Of a stretch of DNA of 64,000 bases, positions 1 to 9,701 are shown piece by piece. Location of the stretch: the NCBI RefSeq assembly GCF_002914525.1, contig NZ_LODW01000082.1, positions 124,001 to 188,000 of the forward strand, read 5' to 3'. This DNA is from Rhizobium hidalgonense (GTDB lineage Bacteria; Pseudomonadota; Alphaproteobacteria; Rhizobiales; Rhizobiaceae). The notes beneath the pieces were generated by a model. That model was not told the origin of the DNA. It did no database searches and worked only from the letters and a program-made list of their open reading frames with translations. Position 1 is the first letter of the stretch. Every line of letters starts with the position of its first letter. The translations under genes were made by a program, and so were the position numbers.

Positions 1-1
1 G

Positions 2-2254
2 AGGAACGTCGAGCTGGAATACCAGCGCAACGGTGAACGCTACCGCTTCCTGAAATGGGGCCAGCAGGCCTTCAAGAATTTCCGCGTCGTGCCTCCCGGC
101 ACCGGTATCTGTCACCAGGTCAACCTCGAATATCTCGGCCAGACCGTCTGGACAAAGGAAGAGGACGGCGAGACGATCGCCTATCCGGATACATGCGTCG
201 GCACCGACAGCCACACAACGATGATCAACGGTCTCGGCGTTCTCGGCTGGGGCGTGGGCGGTATCGAAGCGGAAGCGGCGATGCTCGGCCAGCCGGTCTC
301 GATGCTGCTGCCTGAAGTCATCGGCTTCAAGCTGACCGGCAAGCTCAAGGAAGGCGTCACCGCGACCGACCTCGTCCTCACCGTCGTGCAGATGCTGCGC
401 AAGAAGGGCGTCGTTTCGAAATTCGTCGAATTCTTCGGGCCCGGCATGGACAACATGCCGCTCGCAGACCGCGCGACGATCGGCAATATGGGCCCGGAAT
501 ACGGCGCCACCTGCGGCTTCTTCCCGGTCGATGGCGAAACCATCAACTACCTCACCATGTCCGGCCGCACACATGACCGGATTGCTCTCGTGGAAGCCTA
601 TTCGAAGGCCCAGGGCATGTGGCGCGACGGCGACGGCTCCGATCTCGTCTTCACCGATACGCTGGAACTCGACCTCGGCGACGTCGTGCCGTCGATGGCC
701 GGTCCGAAGCGTCCGGAAGGCCGTATCGCGCTGGAGAATATCGCTTCCGGTTTCGCCGGTTCGATGGATGCCGATTACAAGAAGCCGGGCCAGATCAACA
801 ACCGCTATGCGGTCGAAGGCACGGATTTCGATCTCGGCCATGGCGACGTGGCGATCGCCGCCATCACCTCCTGCACCAACACCTCCAATCCGTCGGTGCT
901 GATCGCTGCCGGCCTTCTCGCCCGAAACGCCGTTGCCAAGGGCCTGAAGACCAAGCCGTGGGTCAAGACCTCGCTGGCACCGGGATCCCAGGTCGTCGGC
1001 GAATATCTTGCCAAATCGGGCCTGCAGGCCGATCTCGACAAGCTTGGCTTCAACCTCGTCGGCTTCGGCTGCACCACCTGCATCGGCAATTCCGGCCCGC
1101 TGCCGGCGCCGATCTCGAAGACGATCAACGACAAGGGCCTGATCGTATCGGGCGTACTCTCGGGCAACCGTAACTTCGAAGGCCGTATTTCTCCGGATGT
1201 TCAGGCGAACTATCTGGCTTCGCCGCCGCTCGTCGTCGCCTACGCGCTTGCCGGCACGGTGCAGACGGATCTGACCAAGGAGCCGATCGGTGAAGACCAG
1301 AACGGCAACCCGGTCTATCTCAAGGATATCTGGCCGACCTCGCACGAGGTGCAGGAGTTCATCCAGAAATACGTCACTCGCGAACTTTACGAGAGCAAGT
1401 ATGCCGACGTCTTCAAGGGCGACGTCAACTGGCAGGCCGTGCAGGTTCCCCCGGGACAGACCTATGCCTGGGACGACGATTCGACCTATGTTCAGAACCC
1501 GCCCTACTTCGTCGGCATGGGCAAGAAGGGCACCGGCGTTTCCGACATCAAGGGCGCCCGCGTCCTTGGCCTGTTCGGCGACAAGATCACCACCGACCAC
1601 ATTTCCCCGGCCGGTTCGATCAAGGCGGCTTCGCCGGCTGGCGCCTATCTGATCGACCACGCCGTCGCCGTGGCCGACTTCAACCAGTACGGCACGCGTC
1701 GCGGCAACCATGAAGTGATGATGCGCGGCACCTTTGCCAATATCCGCATCCGCAACCACATGCTTGGCCCGAACGGCAAGGAAGGTGGCTACACCATCCA
1801 CTACCCGTCGAAGGAAGAGACCTCGATCTACGACGCCGCCATGCAGTACAAGGCCGAAGGCGTGCCGCTCGTCATCTTCGCCGGTGTCGAATATGGCAAT
1901 GGCTCCTCCCGCGACTGGGCTGCCAAGGGCACCAACCTGCTCGGCGTCAAGGCCGTGGTCGCCCAGTCCTTCGAGCGTATCCATCGCTCGAACCTGGTCG
2001 GCATGGGTGTCATCCCCTTCGTCTTCGAAGAGGGCACGACCTGGCAGAGCCTCGGCTTGAAGGGCGACGAGCTCGTCACCATCGAAGGCCTCGACAAGAT
2101 CAAGCCGCGTGAGAAGAAGATCGCCAGGATCACCTATAGCGACGGCACCGTGAAGGACGTTCCGCTGCTGTCGCGCGTCGATACGCTCGACGAGGTGGTC
2201 TACCTCAACAATGGCGGCATCCTGCAGACGGTTCTGCGCGACCTCGCTGCCTGA
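2..2254 (+). CDS. acnA: Aconitate hydratase, 5'-truncated by window edge
   Basis: Aconitase interconverts citrate and isocitrate in the TCA cycle in the cytoplasm. The frame is already open at base 2, so the N-terminal part lies outside the window; about 750 residues remain of a protein usually near 900. The three cysteines of the [4Fe-4S] cluster are visible in SCTNTSNPS (near base 870) and [11 protein letters not shown] (near base 1070). The C-terminal swivel domain carries [13 protein letters not shown] and the substrate-binding [11 protein letters not shown] strong hairpin terminator follows directly, so it ends its transcript. The family assignment is secure. Confidence 0.97.
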   Translation, partial: RNVELEYQRNGERYRFLKWGQQAFKNFRVVPPGTGICHQVNLEYLGQTVWTKEEDGETIAYPDTCVGTDSHTTMINGLGVLGWGVGGIEAEAAMLGQPVSMLLPEVIGFKLTGKLKEGVTATDLVLTVVQMLRKKGVVSKFVEFFGPGMDNMPLADRATIGNMGPEYGATCGFFPVDGETINYLTMSGRTHDRIALVEAYSKAQGMWRDGDGSDLVFTDTLELDLGDVVPSMAGPKRPEGRIALENIASGFAGSMDADYKKPGQINNRYAVEGTDFDLGHGDVAIAAITSCTNTSNPSVLIAAGLLARNAVAKGLKTKPWVKTSLAPGSQVVGEYLAKSGLQADLDKLGFNLVGFGCTTCIGNSGPLPAPISKTINDKGLIVSGVLSGNRNFEGRISPDVQANYLASPPLVVAYALAGTVQTDLTKEPIGEDQNGNPVYLKDIWPTSHEVQEFIQKYVTRELYESKYADVFKGDVNWQAVQVPPGQTYAWDDDSTYVQNPPYFVGMGKKGTGVSDIKGARVLGLFGDKITTDHISPAGSIKAASPAGAYLIDHAVAVADFNQYGTRRGNHEVMMRGTFANIRIRNHMLGPNGKEGGYTIHYPSKEETSIYDAAMQYKAEGVPLVIFAGVEYGNGSSRDWAAKGTNLLGVKAVVAQSFERIHRSNLVGMGVIPFVFEEGTTWQSLGLKGDELVTIEGLDKIKPREKKIARITYSDGTVKDVPLLSRVDTLDEVVYLNNGGILQTVLRDLAA

Positions 2255-2279
2255 TTGTTAATAGCCTCGCATGATAATG

Positions 2280-2312
2280 GCCGCCGGAGAGCAATTTCCG
2301 GCGGCTTTTCTT
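2280..2312 (+). terminator. Rho-independent terminator of acnA
   Basis: A perfect 9-bp stem, GCCGCCGGA (2280-2288) with TCCGGCGGC (2297-2305), is followed by TTTTC-TTT. It starts about 25 bases after the aconitase stop codon. Confidence 0.85.
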
Positions 2313-2485
2313 TACGGGCGACGGTTTCGAGGGGCTCACGATGATTTGTTTTCCGCGCCTTCCGATGGCGCTGCGTCTCACCCGTTCGTGACTTTTCGTT
2401 TGGACCCGGAAGGATTATTCGTACGTTCATATGTCAGAGCTTCCGTTCCAACCCGCCGGCGGCGCTGAAAAAGAGGTGCAGGTGA

Positions 2486-3226
2486 ATGTCCCCCCGTTTC
2501 TTGATTCCGCTGATCGCCGGTGTTGTTCTCGCAGGCTCGTTGCAGGCCGAAGACGGCACGCCGAAAGGCGTCGTCGAACTCTTCACCGCGCAGGGCTGCT
2601 CTTCCTGTCCTCCTGCTGACGCCGCTTTCCGCAAGCTGGTGAGCCAAGGCGATGTGATCGCGCTTGCCTACCATGTCGATTACTGGAACTACCTCGGCTG
2701 GGCCGATACGCTGAGCTCCAAGGAAAATACCGAGCGGCAATACGGCTATGCCAGAACGATGGGCCGCAGCAACGTCTATACGCCGCAGGCGATCGTCAAC
2801 GGCCGCGGCCATCTGGCCGGCGCCGATCTCAGCGGCATCAACGGCAAGATCGATACTTATAGCGGCGAAGGCAACGGGCTGACCGTTCCGATCAGCGCGG
2901 CGATGCGCGGTGACGAGCTGGAGATCAAGATCGGCGCGGGACAGGGCAAAGCCAATGTGGTGATGGTCTATTTCGACAAGGAAAAGACGATCGAGGTCGA
3001 AAAAGGCGAGAACAGCGGAAAGAAGCTATCCTATCTGCACAGCGTCACTAATGTCGAAACGGTCGGCATGTGGGACGGCAAAGCGACCAGCCTGACACTT
3101 CCGGCCAGCGTGTTGCAGCGGCCGCAACTCGAGGGCTGCGCGATCCTGCTGCAATCGGCGACCGACAATGGTGATCCGGCTGCGATCCTTGGCGCGACCG
3201 TTGTGATGGCTGGAAAAAATATCTGA
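2486..3226 (+). CDS. DUF1223 secreted thioredoxin-like protein
   Basis: The 246-residue product starts with a hydrophobic leader ending near QAEDG, which fits a signal peptide and periplasmic location. The mature part opens with VELFTAQGCSSCPPAD, the CxxC-bearing signature of the DUF1223 family, which is thioredoxin-fold related. A role in thiol redox chemistry is inferred from that motif; no substrate is known to me. The ATG at 2486 is preceded by a purine-rich AAAAAGAGG. It stands alone between the acnA terminator and a DUF2794 gene on the same strand. Confidence 0.85.
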   Translation: MSPRFLIPLIAGVVLAGSLQAEDGTPKGVVELFTAQGCSSCPPADAAFRKLVSQGDVIALAYHVDYWNYLGWADTLSSKENTERQYGYARTMGRSNVYTPQAIVNGRGHLAGADLSGINGKIDTYSGEGNGLTVPISAAMRGDELEIKIGAGQGKANVVMVYFDKEKTIEVEKGENSGKKLSYLHSVTNVETVGMWDGKATSLTLPASVLQRPQLEGCAILLQSATDNGDPAAILGATVVMAGKNI

Positions 3227-3584
3227 GATTTCATCCGCTTGCGGATGAAGTACCGGGCGGCCCGGCTGAGCGTATTCGGGGCTGGGGTTAAGGTCGATAC
3301 GCTCCGCCGGGCCCTTTGGCGCGCTGGCGCCAAACCGGGATTCATAATTCCCCTGCAAATGAGGCGCTGTTTTGACTGAAATGCGGCGTTGCCGAGAAAG
3401 CGTCAGCGCTCCTCTGGGCATTGTACGATGCGCAGATTCAAAGTGCCGCAGCATCCTTTGCGCGCCTCGGCAGACGCGCGGCGCTGTCAGGCGCGGCCGA
3501 ATGTAACGGCCGGCACTCTTGCAATTTGCGGCGGCTCGGGCACACTGTCACCCTCCTGTCACACGCAGAGGCCTTGGAGACTGA
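3227..3584. other. 358-bp intergenic stretch with a hairpin
   Basis: No convincing gene is seen. A perfect inverted repeat TTCATCCGC-TT-GCGGATGAA (3230-3249) sits five bases after the DUF1223 stop; it has no T-run, so it may act as an mRNA-stabilising or weak termination structure. The rest, up to the DUF2794 start, presumably carries that gene's promoter, but I cannot point to clear -35/-10 boxes. Confidence 0.5.
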
Positions 3585-3986
3585 ATGACAGATCAGCCGG
3601 ATTTACGACACGGCGAAAGCCGTTCCGTCGACAAGAATTCTTCAGTCGTCGTCGATCTCAGGGAATACAAGCAGAGCAAGGACCCGCTTCCGGTGACCTT
3701 TCATCGGCGCGAACTGGATGCGATCCTCTGGATCTACGGCCGTATGGTCGGTGACGGCGAATGGCGCGACTATGCCATCGATCACCTGAAAGACAGGGCG
3801 GTCTTCTCTGTGTTCAAACGCTCCGGTGAAATGCCACTCTTCCGCATCGAGAAAAATCCCAAGCTCGCCGCCAAACAGGGCGCCTATTCTGTGATCAACG
3901 TCCACGGCACCATCCTGAAGCGCGGTCACGAGTTGAACCAGGTGCTGAAGGTGTTCGACAAGGCGCTGAAGCTCGTCGACAAGTAG
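3585..3986 (+). CDS. DUF2794 family protein
   Basis: A 133-residue soluble protein without signal peptide or membrane segment. The conserved core reads VTFHRRELDAILWIYGRMV then GEWRDYAIDHL and FRIEKNPKL, matching the DUF2794 family found almost only in alphaproteobacteria. No biochemical role is known to me. It is monocistronic, followed by a rhizobial palindromic repeat and then a gene on the other strand. Confidence 0.85.
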   Translation: MTDQPDLRHGESRSVDKNSSVVVDLREYKQSKDPLPVTFHRRELDAILWIYGRMVGDGEWRDYAIDHLKDRAVFSVFKRSGEMPLFRIEKNPKLAAKQGAYSVINVHGTILKRGHELNQVLKVFDKALKLVDK

Positions 3987-3999
3987 GCCCTATCGGCCG

Positions 4000-4091
4000 T
4001 TAGAGCGCCGCGCGTCTAGCAAGACGCGCTGAGGACGCTCTAATACTTTGAATTTGCGCGTAGTCCTTTCCGAAAATCGATTCCGATTTGT
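4000..4091. repeat. Rhizobial intergenic palindromic repeat
   Basis: Nested inverted repeats: outer TTAGAGCG (4000-4007) with CGCTCTAA (4036-4043), inner GCGCGTC with GACGCGC, followed by an AT-richer tail with TTTCCGAAAATCGATTCCG. This matches my memory of a dispersed Rhizobium intergenic element. It lies between the convergent DUF2794 and GNAT genes. Confidence 0.65.
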
Positions 4092-4094
4092 CGG

Positions 4095-4652
4095 TTATGC
4101 GCTAAACAGCGTGCCGGGATAGGCGGAGGGATCCGGATCGGTCGTCATGCCGTCGCCGAGGGTGCGCTGCATGAGCATCGTATCCAGCCAGCGGCCGTGT
4201 TTGTAGCCGGCGCCCCTCATCAAACCGACCTCCACAAAGCCCGCCTTGAGATGAAGCGCGATCGAGGCGGGGCTGGCGCCGCCGATGACGGCGATCATCT
4301 GGCGAAAACCGAGACCGGTGCAGCGGTCGATCAACTCGGTCATCAGCGCTTTGCCGATGCCGCGGCCGCGGGCCTCGGGCGCCAGATAGATCGAATCCTC
4401 GACCATCCATCGATAGGCCGGGCGGACGCGAAAGGCCGAGGCATAGGCATAGCCGAGCAGGCCTCCATCCGCACCGGCTGCAGTGATATAGGGATAGCGC
4501 TGGCTGACGATTGCCGAAAAACGCTGCGCCATCTCGGCCTCGGAGGGCGGCGTGATCTCGTAGCTCGAGGTGCCGTTCAGGACGGATTCCCGGTAGATAC
4601 CGGTAATGGCGGGAATATCGGCTTCAGAGCCATCGCGCAGGAGAAAGGACAT
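4095..4652 (-). CDS. GNAT N-acetyltransferase (phosphinothricin-type)
   Basis: A 185-residue acetyltransferase using acetyl-CoA. The start chosen is MSFLLRDGSEADI, typical of the family; an upstream TTG at 4679 would add nine residues but has poor ribosome-site spacing. The acetyl-CoA loop is YLAPEARGRGIGKALM, and the order ITGIYRESVLNGTSSYE...MIAVIGG...SIALHLKAGF is that of phosphinothricin acetyltransferase-like proteins. The true substrate cannot be read from sequence; amino acid analogues such as methionine sulfoximine are usual for the group. Confidence 0.85.
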   Translation of the reverse strand: MSFLLRDGSEADIPAITGIYRESVLNGTSSYEITPPSEAEMAQRFSAIVSQRYPYITAAGADGGLLGYAYASAFRVRPAYRWMVEDSIYLAPEARGRGIGKALMTELIDRCTGLGFRQMIAVIGGASPASIALHLKAGFVEVGLMRGAGYKHGRWLDTMLMQRTLGDGMTTDPDPSAYPGTLFSA

Positions 4653-4711
4653 TTCGGCGGCGGGTCCATCAGGAGGCAAGCCCCTCTAAAACCATCTGAA
4701 GAAAATCAGCG

Positions 4712-4742
4712 CAATAAAAAAGGCGGCCGAAGCCGCCTTTTC
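4712..4742 (-). terminator. Terminator of the Bax inhibitor-1 gene
   Basis: Read on the minus strand, AAGGCGGC-TTCG-GCCGCCTT is followed by TTTTATT. It lies 18 bases after the stop of the Bax inhibitor-1 gene. The stable UUCG tetraloop is typical of intrinsic terminators. Confidence 0.85.
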
Positions 4743-4759
4743 GATCTCAGTCCGTCCTG

Positions 4760-5488
4760 TTATTTGCGGTTGCCCATGAACTGCAGCAGGAACATGAAGA
4801 GGTTGATGAAGTCGAGATAGAGCGTCAGCGCACCCATGATCGCCTTGCGGCCGGCCACGGCGACGTCATCGGCTTCCAGGTACAGTTCCTTGATCCGCTG
4901 CGTGTCGTAGGCGGTGAGGCCGGCGAAGATCAGAACGCCGATCACCGAGATCGCAAACTGCATGGCCGACGAAGCCAGGAAGATGTTGACGATCGAAGCG
5001 ATGATCAGGCCGAAAAGACCCATGATCAGGAACGAGCCCATCGCCGACAGGTCACGCTTCGTCGTGTAGCCGTAAAGCGACAGCGCGCCGAAGGAGGCGG
5101 CGGTGACGAAGAAGGTCTGAACGACGCTCTGGCCGGTGTAGACCAGGAAGATCGACGAGAGCGACAGGCCGACCAGTGCGGCATAGACCCAGAAGGTCGT
5201 CTGTGCGGCGGCCACGCTCATGCTATTGATGCGGAAGCTCAGGAAGAAGACGGCCGCAAGGGGCGCAAGGATGACGACCCAGCGCAAGGGCGACTGGAAC
5301 AGGAGTACGCCGAACTGGGTGAGTTGGCCGTCCTGAACAGCGAAGTTGAATCCGAGATATGCGGCCACACCGGTGATCGCCAGACCCAGCGCCATCAGGT
5401 TGTAAACCTTGAGCATATAAGCGCGCAGGCCTTGATCAATCATCTCGCCGGTCTGAGCGCGGCTTTGATAGTTACGAAGGTCAGCCAT
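4760..5488 (-). CDS. Bax inhibitor-1 / YccA-YbhL family membrane protein
   Basis: A 242-residue inner-membrane protein with about seven hydrophobic segments and the family ending YLDFINLFMFLLQFMGNRK. The BI-1 family (YccA, YbhL, TMBIM) are calcium or proton-leak channels and modulators of membrane proteolysis; the role in rhizobia is not established. The N-terminal MADLRNYQSRAQTGEMIDQGLRAYM-type cytosolic segment precedes the first helix. The start is supported by AAGAGG nine bases upstream. The upstream transcript contains a likely ybhL leader RNA, which argues for post-transcriptional control. Confidence 0.93.
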   Translation of the reverse strand: MADLRNYQSRAQTGEMIDQGLRAYMLKVYNLMALGLAITGVAAYLGFNFAVQDGQLTQFGVLLFQSPLRWVVILAPLAAVFFLSFRINSMSVAAAQTTFWVYAALVGLSLSSIFLVYTGQSVVQTFFVTAASFGALSLYGYTTKRDLSAMGSFLIMGLFGLIIASIVNIFLASSAMQFAISVIGVLIFAGLTAYDTQRIKELYLEADDVAVAGRKAIMGALTLYLDFINLFMFLLQFMGNRK

Positions 5489-5494
5489 AGTTTC

Positions 5495-5566
5495 CTCTTA
5501 CAAGCTCCGATGGAGATACGGTGTCGGGGTTTTCGACCCGGGCGCCGCTGCGGAGCTCCAGCATGC
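5495..5566 (-). ncRNA. Candidate ybhL leader RNA motif
   Basis: Just upstream of the BI-1 gene on the minus strand the transcript can fold with an outer stem AGCTCCG (from 5557 down) pairing CGGAGCT (to 5503). An inner hairpin GTCG-AAAACCC-CGAC lies between the arms, and the ribosome site follows directly. A ybhL RNA motif has been described in Rhizobiales upstream of exactly this gene family. Position and paired core fit, but I compared from memory, not with a covariance model. Confidence 0.6.
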
Positions 5567-5668
5567 CTGCAAACAATATGAGGCTTTCGCCTCTTGCAAA
5601 CAAGAGGGTTGCGAAGGCCCGGCCGGTTAAATCGCCGTAAGGTGAAGGGTTTGAGCGCCGTTCTCCGG

Positions 5669-8212
5669 TCAAAGCTCGCGCAGGACGGGCGCGGCCTTCT
5701 GCCCGAGGATGCGCCAGGTGCCGATCAGGCCGATGCCGACGGTCAGCACGAGGGCGGTCAACAGCGTCAGCCCCGCCACATCGGGCAAGAAGGTCGAGGG
5801 CAGGCGCATGATGCGGGCGACGATGAACCAGGCGGCGACACCGCCGGCGATCAGCGCGAAGATGGCGGTCGCCAGCCCCAGGATCAGATATTCGTAGCTG
5901 AAGGCGCGAATCAGCATGGCGCGGGTGGCGCCGAGCGTCTTCAGCACCACGGCATCATGGGTGCGCGCCCGGTTTCCGGCAGCAAGCGCCCCGGCGAGGA
6001 CGAGGATCGAGGCGATGAGGGCGACGGAAGCGGCGGCGCGGATTGCGGTCGCCAGCTGCGCAACCAGCTGGTTGACGATGTCGATCGCGTCCTTGACGCG
6101 GACACTGGTGATCGTCGGATAGGTGTTGGTGACGGATTTCAGGATCGCCGCATCTTCGGCCGGTGTCGAGAAGGGATCCGTCAGCGTCGCCAGCCATGCA
6201 TGCGGGGCGCCGCTGAAGGTGTTCGGCGAAAAGACCATGACGAAATTGATCGATAGCGATTCCCATTGGACGCGGCGGAGATTGGCGATCTTTGCGGTGA
6301 TGTTGCGGCCGAGCACGTTGACGGTGACCTTGTCGCCGATCTTCAGGCCGAGTTCGTGCGCCTCTTCCGAGGAAAAGGAGACGAGCGGCTCGCCGCTGTA
6401 ATCCTTGTCCCACCAGCTGCCTTCGGTAAGGGCGGCATTTTCCGGCAGGGTATCGGCATAGGTGATGCCGCGGTCGCCGTTCAGCACCCAGCGGCCGGCG
6501 GCCGGCACGTTCATTTTGCTGACGTCCTCACCGTTAAAAGCGACGATCCGGCCGCGCAGCATCGGCACTTCCATGAGCTTGCCCTTCGGCGCCTGCGCCT
6601 GGACGAGAGCACGGAAAGCATCGACCTCGGCGCTCTGGATATCGACGAAGAAGAAGTTCGGCGCGCCCTCGTTCATGCGGCCGGTGAGCTGCCGGCGCAG
6701 GTTTCCGTCGATCAGGGTCAAAGTTACCAACAATGCCAGGCCGAGGCCGAGCGAGAGCACGACCGAGGGCGTCAGCGCGCCGGGGCGGTGGATGTTGCCG
6801 ATCGCAAGCCGCAATGCCGGCGAGTTGACGCGCGGGCTGCGGCGCGCAAGCCAGGCGATCAACGCCGCGACGAGGCGCAGCACGACGAAGGCGAAGACGA
6901 TCGCACCGACGAAGACGACGGCGATGAACCGGTCATAGGCGGTGACGACGGCAAGGCCGGCAAGGGCCGCCATGAACAGCGCGGCCAGCAGGATGTAGGG
7001 CCAGGAGGGAAGGCGGCGGGCCTCGAAGCCCTGTTCGCGGAAGAGTGCGGTGGCGGGCACTTCGCGGGCATGGCCGAGCGGCAGGATGGCGAAGGCGAGT
7101 GTCGTCAGGATGCCGAACAGCGTCGCCAGCAGCAAGGCGCCGGGATAAAGCGTCGGCGTCGTCGAGACCGGCAGGAATTGCGCTAGGAACTGGGCGGCGA
7201 AGATCGGCGACAGGGCGCCGATAACGAGGCCGATCAGGATCCCGCCAAGGGCGATGATGGCGATCTGGAAGAGATAGATCAGAACGACGACCTGCGCCGG
7301 TGCGCCGAGACATTTGAAGGTGGCGATTGTGGTGCGCTTGCCGTCGAGGAAGGCGCGAACGGCATTGGCGACGCCGACGCCGCCGACGATCAGTGCGGTT
7401 AGGCCGACCAGCGTCAGAAACTGCGAGAATCGGGTGATGTTTTCGGTGAGCGAGGGCGCAGCGCGGTCGCTGGTGCGAACGGCCCAGCCGGCGGAGGGAA
7501 ATTCCTTGGTCGCGCGCGCTTGGATGCCCGACATCGCACCCTTGTCTTCCAGCCGGATCTTGTAGGCATGCTCGACCAGGCTTCCCGTCTGGATCAATCC
7601 GGAGGCTTCCAGTGCCCGGCGGCTGACAAGCAGACGCGGCGCAAAGCCGAAACCTTCCGACAGCGCGTCCGGCTCGGTTTTGACGGTGCCGGTGATGCTG
7701 AGCTTAACATTGCCGAGCAGCAATTCATCGCCGACCGCAAGCCCGAGCCGATCGAGAAGCAGCGGGGCTGCGACGGCGCCATAGGTGCCGCCCTGGCCTG
7801 AAAGCAGGGCTGCGAGCGGGTAATCCGGCTTGGCCACGAAGCTGCCGTAGAGCGGGTAGGCATCGTCGACGGCCTTGACCTCGACCAGCGCCTGATCGGA
7901 ACCGTCAGGCTTGCGCGCCATCGAACGCAGGCCCGTCGACACCGAAACGCTGCCCAGGCCTTCGAGGAAACTCATTTCCTCAGGCGTCGCTTCGCGGTTG
8001 TTAAGTTCGAAGCGGACGTCGCCGGCCAGCAGTTCCTGCCCCTGCGTGGCGATCGTATCGGTGATCGACTGCGAAACGGAATTGACGGCGGCAATCGCAC
8101 CGGTGCCGAGGGCGATGCAGGCGAGAAAAATGTAGAAGCCGCGGATGCCACCGCGCAGCTCGCGCAGCGCCAGGCGAAAAGCGAGCGAGACGCGCGGCGT
8201 GATCACCCTCAT
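5669..8212 (-). CDS. ybbP: ABC transporter permease, YbbP/FtsX family
   Basis: An 847-residue permease with an N-terminal membrane anchor (LAFRLALRELRGGIRGF), a large periplasmic MacB-like domain, and FtsX-type helices in the middle and at the C-terminus (ARTHDAVVLKTLGATRAMLIRAFSYEY). The length and two FtsX blocks match YbbP-like proteins. It overlaps the ATPase gene by four bases (ATGA type), so the two are translationally coupled. Divergent from the pair is a TesA-like esterase, the same arrangement as the tesA-ybbA-ybbP neighbourhood known from enterobacteria. A role in lipoprotein or lipid export is inferred; substrate unknown. Confidence 0.9.
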   Translation of the reverse strand: MRVITPRVSLAFRLALRELRGGIRGFYIFLACIALGTGAIAAVNSVSQSITDTIATQGQELLAGDVRFELNNREATPEEMSFLEGLGSVSVSTGLRSMARKPDGSDQALVEVKAVDDAYPLYGSFVAKPDYPLAALLSGQGGTYGAVAAPLLLDRLGLAVGDELLLGNVKLSITGTVKTEPDALSEGFGFAPRLLVSRRALEASGLIQTGSLVEHAYKIRLEDKGAMSGIQARATKEFPSAGWAVRTSDRAAPSLTENITRFSQFLTLVGLTALIVGGVGVANAVRAFLDGKRTTIATFKCLGAPAQVVVLIYLFQIAIIALGGILIGLVIGALSPIFAAQFLAQFLPVSTTPTLYPGALLLATLFGILTTLAFAILPLGHAREVPATALFREQGFEARRLPSWPYILLAALFMAALAGLAVVTAYDRFIAVVFVGAIVFAFVVLRLVAALIAWLARRSPRVNSPALRLAIGNIHRPGALTPSVVLSLGLGLALLVTLTLIDGNLRRQLTGRMNEGAPNFFFVDIQSAEVDAFRALVQAQAPKGKLMEVPMLRGRIVAFNGEDVSKMNVPAAGRWVLNGDRGITYADTLPENAALTEGSWWDKDYSGEPLVSFSSEEAHELGLKIGDKVTVNVLGRNITAKIANLRRVQWESLSINFVMVFSPNTFSGAPHAWLATLTDPFSTPAEDAAILKSVTNTYPTITSVRVKDAIDIVNQLVAQLATAIRAAASVALIASILVLAGALAAGNRARTHDAVVLKTLGATRAMLIRAFSYEYLILGLATAIFALIAGGVAAWFIVARIMRLPSTFLPDVAGLTLLTALVLTVGIGLIGTWRILGQKAAPVLREL

Positions 8213-8916
8213 GCGATCGCCGCCTCGCTGTGACGGGCGGCGCTGTCGCCTTCGATCCTGCCGGAACGGACACGGATCTGGCGCGAGCAGCGATTGGCCA
8301 GCGAGACGTCATGGGTGACGAGAAGCAGGGTCATGCCGCGTTCGGCCTGCTTGGAAAACAAGAGGTCGGCGATCTGGCGGCCGGTCTCGGTATCGAGATT
8401 GCCTGTGGGTTCGTCGGCGATCAACAGGGCGGGCGAGGGAGCGAGCGCCCTTGCGATCGCCACGCGCTGCTGTTCGCCCCCGGAAAGCTGGCCGGGATAG
8501 TGGTTCAGCCGTTCGCCGAGGCCGACCGATTTCAGCTCGCGATGGGCAATCTCGAAGGCGTTGGGAACATTGGCGAGTTCGAGCGGCACGGCGACGTTTT
8601 CCAGCGCCGTCATGTTGGCGATCAGGTGGAAGGACTGGAAGACGATGCCGATGTTGCGGCCGCGGAAATCGGCCACCTGATCCTCGCTCAGCGCGTGGAT
8701 CGGCGTGTCGTTGATATTGATTTCGCCGCTGTCGAGCTTCTCCAGCCCGGCAAGCACCATCAGCAGGGTCGACTTGCCGGACCCGGACGGGCCGACAATG
8801 CCGACGGATTCGCCGGCATCGATATCGAGATCGATCCCCTTCAGCACGTGCACGGAAGCGGCCGCACTGCCAAGGGTCAGATCGGCGCCCTTCAACTCGA
8901 TGATGGTTTTTGCCAA
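8209..8916 (-). CDS. ybbA: ABC transporter ATP-binding protein, YbbA/LolD type
   Basis: A 235-residue ATPase with Walker [12 protein letters not shown], signature [15 protein letters not shown] and Walker [13 protein letters not shown], the last with the GNLD ending typical of LolD/MacB-class ATPases. I place the start at a TTG at 8916 (reading [13 protein letters not shown]), behind an AGGG. The frame stays open upstream to 9015, but that would run into the divergent esterase gene starting at 8989. It powers the downstream YbbP-like permease. Confidence 0.9.
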   Translation of the reverse strand: MAKTIIELKGADLTLGSAAASVHVLKGIDLDIDAGESVGIVGPSGSGKSTLLMVLAGLEKLDSGEININDTPIHALSEDQVADFRGRNIGIVFQSFHLIANMTALENVAVPLELANVPNAFEIAHRELKSVGLGERLNHYPGQLSGGEQQRVAIARALAPSPALLIADEPTGNLDTETGRQIADLLFSKQAERGMTLLLVTHDVSLANRCSRQIRVRSGRIEGDSAARHSEAAIA

Positions 8917-8988
8917 CAGAAATCGCCCTATATAAATCCATAATCGAATGGCCGCATCACGGCACTTCGCCAATCTAGGGAAGCCAGA

Positions 8989-9633
8989 ATGAGATTTAAA
9001 GTTGCCGCGCTTCAATTCACCGTCATTGCCGTCTCACTGATCTTTACCGCCGCAGCGAATGCCCGGACGATCAATCTCGTCGGTTTCGGGGACAGTTTGA
9101 TGGCGGGCTATCAATTGCCTCCCGGCGACGGCTTTCCGGAAAAGCTGCAGTCGGCCCTCAAGGCGAAGGGGCTCGACGTCGCCGTCGCCAATGCCGGGGT
9201 GTCCGGCGACACGACGACAGGGGGGCTTGCGCGGATCGACTGGTCGGTGCCCGACGGTACCGACGGCGTCATTCTGGAGCTCGGCGCCAACGACGCGCTG
9301 CGCGGCATCCCGCCGGAGGTGAGCGAGAAGAACCTCGATCAGATGATTGCCCGGCTGAAGCAGCGTGGCATCGATGTGCTGCTCGTCGGCATGATGGCGC
9401 CGCCCAATATGGGGGCGGATTATGCCGCACGCTTCAATCCGATTTACCGGAAACTTTCTGAGAAACACGGAGTTCGGCTTTATGCCTTCTTCCTGGACGG
9501 CGTGGCGCTCGATGCGGCGCTGAAACTCGAGGACGGCATGCATCCCAATGCGAAAGGCGTCGACATTATGGTCGGGAAGATGGAAGCCGATGTCACAAAT
9601 TTCGTCGGAACGATTTCTACTGTGAAGAAATAG
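8989..9633 (+). CDS. tesA: Arylesterase / TesA-like SGNH lysophospholipase
   Basis: A 214-residue secreted hydrolase with a signal peptide ending near ANA-RTIN. The SGNH blocks are all visible: GDSLMAGYQLP with the nucleophile serine, GVSGDTTTGG, LELGANDALRG with the oxyanion asparagine, and the Asp-x-x-His pair in DGMHPNAKG. The family cleaves thioesters, aryl esters and lysophospholipids in the periplasm. The gene is divergent from ybbA with about 70 bases between starts, suggesting shared control. Confidence 0.92.
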   Translation: MRFKVAALQFTVIAVSLIFTAAANARTINLVGFGDSLMAGYQLPPGDGFPEKLQSALKAKGLDVAVANAGVSGDTTTGGLARIDWSVPDGTDGVILELGANDALRGIPPEVSEKNLDQMIARLKQRGIDVLLVGMMAPPNMGADYAARFNPIYRKLSEKHGVRLYAFFLDGVALDAALKLEDGMHPNAKGVDIMVGKMEADVTNFVGTISTVKK

Positions 9634-9701
9634 GGACTTGCGCGCTCATTGATTGCGTGATTCCGTGTAAGCACCTGCAAAAGATTCGGGGAGTGCTCGT
9701 T

